Assembly: GCA_002633005.1 (NCBI GenBank)
Contig: NMRA01000164.1
Span: forward strand, 15,418-39,814
Direction of reading: 5' to 3'
Length of the DNA: 24,397 bases
From: Phoronis australis
Taxonomy: Eukaryota; Phoronida; Phoronidae
Of this stretch, positions 19,401 to 24,397 are shown in pieces (position 1 is the first letter of the stretch; every line of letters begins with the position of its first letter). A program made the position numbers and the translations under genes. A model generated the notes under the pieces. It did not search any database and was not told the DNA's origin. It worked only from the letters and a program-made list of their open reading frames with translations.

Positions 19401-22400
19401 CAAATGTGACAACCGACATGTTTCAGATGTTATCAATCCTATCACATGAATTCAAATGTCACCTTGCCTCATTCCTGAACAAGCTGGCAGATTGAAAGAT
19501 TTCACCCATGAGGAAACTGGTGATGTGGTGTCCCCACATGCATGATGTACCGTAAAAGGCATTAGGCCACCTGCACCTTTTTTTTGTCTCATACCAATAA
19601 GAAACACATTGCCTCAAATCCAATTCAAATAAAATCTGAGAGCACTTTTCTCAGGTTGGTAAAGTAGAACCCATGAAATGTTATCAAATCAAGTCATTTG
19701 CCAATAACCCATGTAAGATAATCCACTTAGTGTCATATCCCTGGACGAACAGTTACAATTCAAGCCTCAGTCAGTGAATAGCACTAAGCCAACTGCTTTA
19801 AACCTATTTAACAAAACTTGTCTACAAAATTGACCCTCAGACTAAACAAAGTTTTCCTAAGAGGGCACATATCCCCACAGGAAATGTGCCAGTAATACAA
19901 AATTGGGCCACATGCACATTCACATCAGACCCAAGCTCTTTTTCCATCACTTGATCATTACTTGCTGACATTAAACAGCTGATAATCGTTTATATATAAT
20001 TTACTCAGATAGGATAAAAGGACTCAAGCTGCAATTGTTATAGAATTTTAATATGGAAAACTGATTTTGTGTTAACAAGCAACGTAATGACCAGCAATGT
20101 GGTAAAACCTTGCCAATTTAGGACAGCATGGCTGACAAGTGAATTTTTATTTTCTCATTTTTCTATCGTAGAGATGTCGCAGCAAATCTATGATGCCACA
20201 CATTCAAGTTCTGCACCATAGCCATACATTCAATGCTTTGAAAATCAGGCATTCACAACAACGTAAGAAGCCCTTGAAAATTGAGAAAGGGCAATTTTAG
20301 CAATTGTTTTTTGTCAGAGACTGAACTTTACAACTTTTACGTTGATACACGGTGTTTATTAAGTGTTACAAATTATACTTTAGTCTGCACACAAGTGTCA
20401 ACAGATTCTTCACCTGATCTACGTGATACTAGCAATGTAACATTACGGTGCTGACTCCGAACTCCCATTGAGTTCAACTTGTTCAGTTGTACAGCACAAC
20501 AACAAGTTGGGTGGATGATCCCTGCAGCCAATATCTACAGGACTGATTAACTCCATTCTGGCATTGATGGATTGAGGATCAGCTCTCTTTTGTTCAATAA
20601 TTGCTCTAATCTCTGATAAGAACGTATCTAGCCTGACTGGTCTGTGCTTTTAAAAATAAAGTTAAGTTAAAAAATGTTTGAACATAACCCAATAACATTT
20701 CTGAATTCCTCATCAAATGCTGATCATGCTCAGTCTTTGAATCACCAAAATCACCCAACTACAACCGAAGTTAAGACAATCTAGCTGTCCGAAAGTACCA
20801 ACGCACTGGGTTCGACTGTTCATATGCGATCGGTAATAAGCCTGGTAGATAATTGGTCTGCATGTTGTTGTACCAGACAAAAGACTGTACTCCACAGTTA
20901 CATAAGTCCTATATTTATTGCAGAAACGAAACATTTTAAGAGCAATTCCTAAATGTGTTTTGGAGTACAGTGAATAAAACATACGATCTGCTTGTTTCAT
21001 GTGAATTTGAGCAGCCATTTACAAGATGTGGCATTGTGAAGTTGGCCAAATTTGGATATTTTTGTAGGGTTCAACAGTGTTCGAATTAAAACATTCTGGT
21101 AACAGTTTCATGAATGGTAAATTAAATTAATTTCTCATGTTTAACTTTAATGGAAGCAAGCATTAGAATCAGTTTGTATGAATTACAAAATTTAACTATG
21201 GTATGCTATTCCTGAGCTAAATAACTAGTAACTCAGTGAGTGTATATAGCTGTTTTCTACACCATTAATATTTCCCCCAGGGACCTGATGCAGTTCAGTC
21301 ACATATATGTAAATAGACTAATTTACAACACTGCAATTGAGACACAGTTCAGAAATCGAAGATACACTGTACCATCTCGCCAAGACTAAAAGGCCTCCAG
21401 AAGTGGAAAAACATCCTAGTTAGAATTGACCTAATTCCATGACTGATGACTAACTATTGGTAGAAGAAAATTCAGTTCGCAGGACCAATCTTGATGTTGT
21501 GTTGATGAAGTCAAAAACTGTTTTGAGGTTAAAGAATGACATCAGTTACTGGAATCAGCAGCTTTGTTTGTTTAAAGCTGCATTTCACCCTATTGGCTAT
21601 AAACAAAAATCAAAGTTGACCCTTTACTCTTCTAAAATTGGTCTCAGAATATTCCTTACTGCGACAGAACTCCATTTCTATTACCAACTCAAGCCACAAG
21701 CATTGCGTACATACACCATTTTGGAAATCACAATTTTAGGGTTGACCAACCCCTATAAATAGTGTTTTCTTGGACCACTGATGGTTTTGATGTTCTTGTT
21801 GGTAACAGAAACAGGGTTCTATCACCGGTAATGAATATTATAAGACCTATTTTATGCACTAAAGTAATTCATTTTTAGACAGCTAAACTGAGTGAAATAC
21901 ACCTTTCAAGTTGCACTTCATTTTGCACTTTTGGTGACACTTCTTCATTTATTTCGCACAAAAGCTATCGAAACAACATTGCCATTTTTTCTATTTTTAA
22001 TGTACATACCATTCTATTATGATTAAAATTCTACTAAATGCTGTTTTAGGATTATCATACATTACATTAAAGAGGCAATTATAAACCCACTGTTTCTGTA
22101 AAAAAAGTTTTGATTTAGGCCATTTAACGGTTACGAAAATTGTATTATCTTGTTCCTTACTTGGTTTAGAACTAACTTTTGACCTGGGGAAGAACTGACA
22201 GGTTGTTATTTCTTCAGACCTCATATTTCAAGTCACCATGTGAAATCACTTCAAGCTTGATTATGGAACAATTTAAGACTAATTTCATAACAGTAAATAA
22301 CCTGAATCAAAATTTGATTTCAACAGAAATCCCTGTTTGACTGAACTAACTATAATTGAATTTTTGATAGAATTTCAGACAAATTGGTCAGCAAAATTGA

Positions 22401-24119
22401 TGAGGCTTCCGAATGCATCTTGAAAAAAATCAAATTTAATTTGCAATGAACTCCTGCTCTGGTAACCTGACCTTATCACAGTTCAAACATGTGGCGAAAA
22501 GATAATGTTTACCTTTCAATGTAACCCTTGAAATAACTTAGTTCAATCTATTTGTGAGCTTGTCAGTCAGTCAAGCCAGGTTTGAGAACAACTTGACAGT
22601 CTATGGAGCTGGGTATTCACTTTCAATTCACCAAGTGTAGTAACTCAATAAAACAAATGTAATGTAAATTTGTTGAAATCACAAAGTTCAAACTGCAACT
22701 TAAATTAATTTAGTGACAGTGAATTTTCATGATGAAACAATGAATGACCTCCATTGGGTCCATGGTTTTATTATAATTAGGAATACTTAACCAAAACAAA
22801 GGCCTCCATCCCAAAACATGAACTAAAGCAATAGCGAAATTGCATGTGGCCTTTTGAATTTCTGGTGCTACACCAACAGAATACACATCAAAGTTGAATA
22901 CCACTGAACCCCAGACTTTTCATCAACTGAATGCAAAAACACATAGACGAAGTCAATGTTTTGGTGAAAACAAAGGTAAGATTGCTCCCAAATGTAAGCT
23001 CCAATCACTTAACACTCCACCTCATGATACTTTTATGACCAATCACAGTAAGCAGTGGGGTAACATGTACAACCTGAAACAGGGAGCACCAGCCTAGAGG
23101 GACCGAAAATCCATAGCTTTTTTATTCAGTCACCCTATGTGGAGTTCTTCTTTTGACCGTGCATACATTTACTTATCTTATCAGAGGTTGGAGGATGGAA
23201 TAAAATACATATGCAGTTATAACTTAAATGTAAGGCAATTTTCTCAGAACTAGGTATAGTGCAGAACTCAAAGTGGTGAAGTATTAATTTAGTGGTACAT
23301 CTTCTTTTCAAAAAATAAGAAAATGAGTATTGGTGAGAGTTTAAAGCAGCAAAAATGACCCCTGCCATCAAAGTAATTAGACTTGTTTGCCAGTATCATA
23401 CAACATAAATTCTCCATGATGACAAAAATTGATGTTAAAAACTCGGCATTTCATTGACTTACTGAAAATAGGGCATTCTGTAGACCAAATGGTATTGGCG
23501 TAAGTCTTGTTAGCACCACAATGCCACAACCAGACCGCCCCTCAAGCACTCTTAGAACTGCATCCATACTCGCATTAGTAAGTCTTGACTTAACACAGTT
23601 AGAAAAAAAACGACGTATTATCACGTGAGACACAAATATCCCATAGGTCGCAGATGTTGAAGTGACCAGAACACCTTGAACAAATCCAAACAGGTATCCC
23701 GTTGTAATGTTAAGTACAACATAACCCCAAGTAAAGGGAAATGAAACTAATAAAAACAATGCCAGGAATATTCCGAATGAGAGCCACGTATCCTGAAGTT
23801 CAATCCACAACAACAGAACACGAACATAACCTTTGAGCACAAGCAATAGAGAGCACACTCCCAAAACCGAGATCAGTGTTGCCAGAGAGAAATTCCAAGA
23901 CTTAGTTCTGTGCCTCTTTAACTGAACATCTGCCACGACTGGAACGATAAATGAGCCATGAAGTGTTTTATCTGTCAACGCCAGCTCAACATCCAGGGGC
24001 AGCGACATGGGATGGAGACTGAAAATATCCTCTACTTCACACGGTTTTCCAAACAAGAACTCGGTGGCTGTTTGTGTTGCCGTTGGTATTTGATTTGCAG
24101 CATTCGATATTTTACTCAT
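16377..24119 (-). CDS. TMEM64: Transmembrane protein 64 (DedA/VTT-domain family), complete
   Basis: Three exons join in phase 0: 24119-23463, 17715-17554 and 16499-16377, encoding 313 residues plus stop. Human TMEM64 is about 380, mostly because of a longer N-terminus and tail. In vertebrates the protein is linked to SERCA2/calcium control and Wnt signalling; its VTT domain relates it to TMEM41B/VMP1 lipid scramblases (family knowledge). Seen here: a soluble N-terminus to about residue 75; a membrane helix at 78-98; then SFPFTWGYVVLNITTGYLFG (126-145), the VTT signature; the DedA motif RLTPIPFGLQNALFS (205-219) ending exon 1; MVASVAGLLPTQMINTYIGS and TLRSMEDVLSNQ in exon 2; and a last helix in exon 3. 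The start is the first ATG after an in-frame TAA at 24131-24129. Confidence 0.95.
17286..17545 (+). repeat. Dispersed repeat family 2, copy 1
   Basis: Shared blocks with 20106-20320 run in the same order: ACA.CATGGCTGA..AGTGAA, GATGTCGCC.CCAAAT, ATTCACAACAATGTAAG, and CTTGAAAAATGAAAAAGG. A short third fragment (10409-10474) shares TTGAAAAATGAAAAA and GTTGGTGAGATTT. The copy abuts TMEM64 exon 2 on its low-coordinate side. The class is unknown. Confidence 0.6.
17554..17715 (-). CDS. TMEM64: TMEM64 exon 2 (54 codons)
   Basis: The acceptor ATTTCAG ends at 17716 and the donor GTGAGT starts at 17553. The exon encodes VSNIAMWKYMVASVAGLLPT through SYYIVAAQ. GLLPTQ.(I/L)N(T/S)Y(I/L)G(S/T)TLR(S/T)MEDV matches human TMEM64 almost position by position. 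Confidence 0.95.
18972..19330 (+). repeat. Dispersed repeat family 1, copy 3
   Basis: It opens AAGATTATATAGGACCTTAT, nearly the same as copy 1 (AAGATTATTTAGGACCTTAT), so this is probably close to the true 5' boundary of the family. It continues through AGTTTGATAGCCCCTCATGC and CAGTGCATAAAGTATA to TTTCTGTGGTCCTACA. Confidence 0.65.
20106..20320 (+). repeat. Dispersed repeat family 2, copy 2
   Basis: It carries the blocks GGACAGCATGGCTGACAAGT, GAGATGTCGCAGCAAATC and GCATTCACAACAACGTAAG, then CCTTGAAAATTGAGAAAGG. These are in the same order and orientation as at 17286-17545. Divergence is considerable, so both are old copies. Confidence 0.6.
20903..21080 (+). repeat. Dispersed repeat family 1, copy 4 (3' part)
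   Basis: It retains only the distal half of the family: AAGTCCTATATTTATTGCAG, AACATTTTAAGAGCAATTCC, CAGTGAATAAAACATA, then GGCCAAATTTGGATATTTTT and GTAGGGTTC. Confidence 0.6.
21618..21868 (-). mobile_element. Foldback (MITE-like) element, copy B
   Basis: Read on the minus strand it aligns with copy A throughout, including the centre. Shared segments are GGTCTTATAATATTCATTACC, GTTACCAACAAGAACAT, AAAACCATCAG and GGGGTTGGTCAACCCTAAA (copy A has GGGGTTGGCCAGCCCTGAAA). The agreement of the centres shows common descent rather than coincidental arms. Confidence 0.65.
23463..24119 (-). CDS. TMEM64: TMEM64 exon 1 (219 codons)
   Basis: It runs from ATG at 24119-24117 to the donor GTAAGT at 23462-23457. 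The open frame continues three codons into the intron, so a naive reading adds a false VSQ end. It holds most of the VTT domain, including the GY.FG segment and the PIPFG motif. Confidence 0.95.
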
Positions 24120-24349
24120 GCTTTGAGGTTAAATAATGCGATGCCCCAGCAACCACATGTCTTCAACTGCCAAGATACGCGTTATCCGACCTTATCCACA
24201 GAAATCCATGTGTATCATTCGATGAACGCTTGCGTCCCCGATTGACTTTTGACCTAATTTTCCACCAAGACAGACGGAAACTGTTACATTCAGCATTCAC
24301 GACTAACTAGCAGACGACAGGTTTGACAAACTCAGTCAATGTAGGCCTC
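24120..24349 (-). promoter_or_regulatory. TMEM64 5' UTR/promoter region (by position)
   Basis: This is the 230 bp between the TMEM64 start codon and the transposon terminus. An in-frame TAA sits at 24131-24129. The sequence has a few CpG dinucleotides and no clear TATA box. Any core promoter must lie here or be interrupted by the transposon to the right. Confidence 0.4.
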
Positions 24350-24397
24350 ATAGGCGGATTTAGGGGGGGGGGGAGTAGGCCCGCCCCCCCCCCCCCC
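24350..24397 (-). mobile_element. End of a second hAT-like element, cut by the window edge
   Basis: It begins ATAGGCGGATTTAGGGGGG, then AGTAGGCCCGCCCCC. This is the same order of blocks as the inverted right end of the 6352-7321 element (AGGCGGATTTAGGGGGG, then GGGCCCGCCCCCC). The copy therefore lies in the opposite orientation. The long G and C runs at the edge are also where an assembly would tend to break. Confidence 0.7.

Larger units (their letters stand above)
17716..23462 (-). other. TMEM64 intron 1 (5747 bp), repeat-rich, no gene recognised
   Basis: It has a perfect GTAAGT donor and a good acceptor. It contains family 1 copies (about 18972-19330 and 20903-21080), a family 2 copy (20106-20320) and foldback copy B (21618-21868). 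Other parts (17720-18970, 19340-20100, 21900-23450) are AT-rich with only short chance frames, including the 146-codon frame at 17653-18093, which overlaps exon 2 on the opposite strand and shows no protein character. Confidence 0.75.

Noticed and set aside
20713-21018. 101-codon minus-strand frame
   Set aside because: It overlaps a family 1 repeat copy and shows no recognisable domain; treated as a chance frame.
21457-21762. 101-codon plus-strand frame
   Set aside because: It overlaps foldback copy B, whose inverted-repeat structure explains the sequence; no conserved motif.

Overview
The window is animal nuclear DNA. It is AT-rich, the genes are split by GT-AG introns, and non-coding space is filled with decayed repeats. 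Two conserved metazoan genes can be read with exact splice sites, and they lie tail to tail. An aquatic invertebrate fits best, from the Ty3-type LTR element with a short LTR, the G-rich-ended DNA transposons and the tRNA-derived repeats. The phylum cannot be fixed from this sequence.

Left edge (1-361): the 5' end of a minus-strand Ty3/Gypsy-like LTR retrotransposon. It has a complete 168-bp LTR, a primer-binding site matching the 3' end of tRNA-Ser, and the start of a gag-like reading frame that runs off the window.

820-9072, plus strand: six exons of RPUSD4, a mitochondrial RNA pseudouridine synthase, through to the stop codon. The N-terminal exon with the mitochondrial leader is not in view. 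The fourth visible intron (2668-7802) has grown to 5.1 kb. It holds a 214-bp inverted-repeat element with a tRNA-like core, a LINE-like 3' tail, a three-monomer tandem repeat with a ~446-bp higher-order period, and a 970-bp hAT-like element with an imperfect 8-bp target duplication.

9073-16376: an intergenic, tail-to-tail spacer with no supported gene. It contains foldback elements, a second and inverted copy of the three-monomer repeat, and members of dispersed families.

16377-24119, minus strand: all three coding exons of TMEM64, a DedA/VTT-domain membrane protein of 313 residues. Intron 1 is 5.7 kb and intron 2 is 1.05 kb, and both carry dispersed repeats. About 230 bp upstream of the TMEM64 start, the window ends inside a second copy of the hAT-like terminus.

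RPUSD4 and TMEM64 have no known functional link, and their adjacency looks incidental. No defence system, RNA operon or new enzyme is visible. The most unusual structure is the three-monomer repeat: each monomer has a conserved core resembling the CTCF binding motif, and it occurs as two blocks in opposite orientation on either side of the RPUSD4 3' end.
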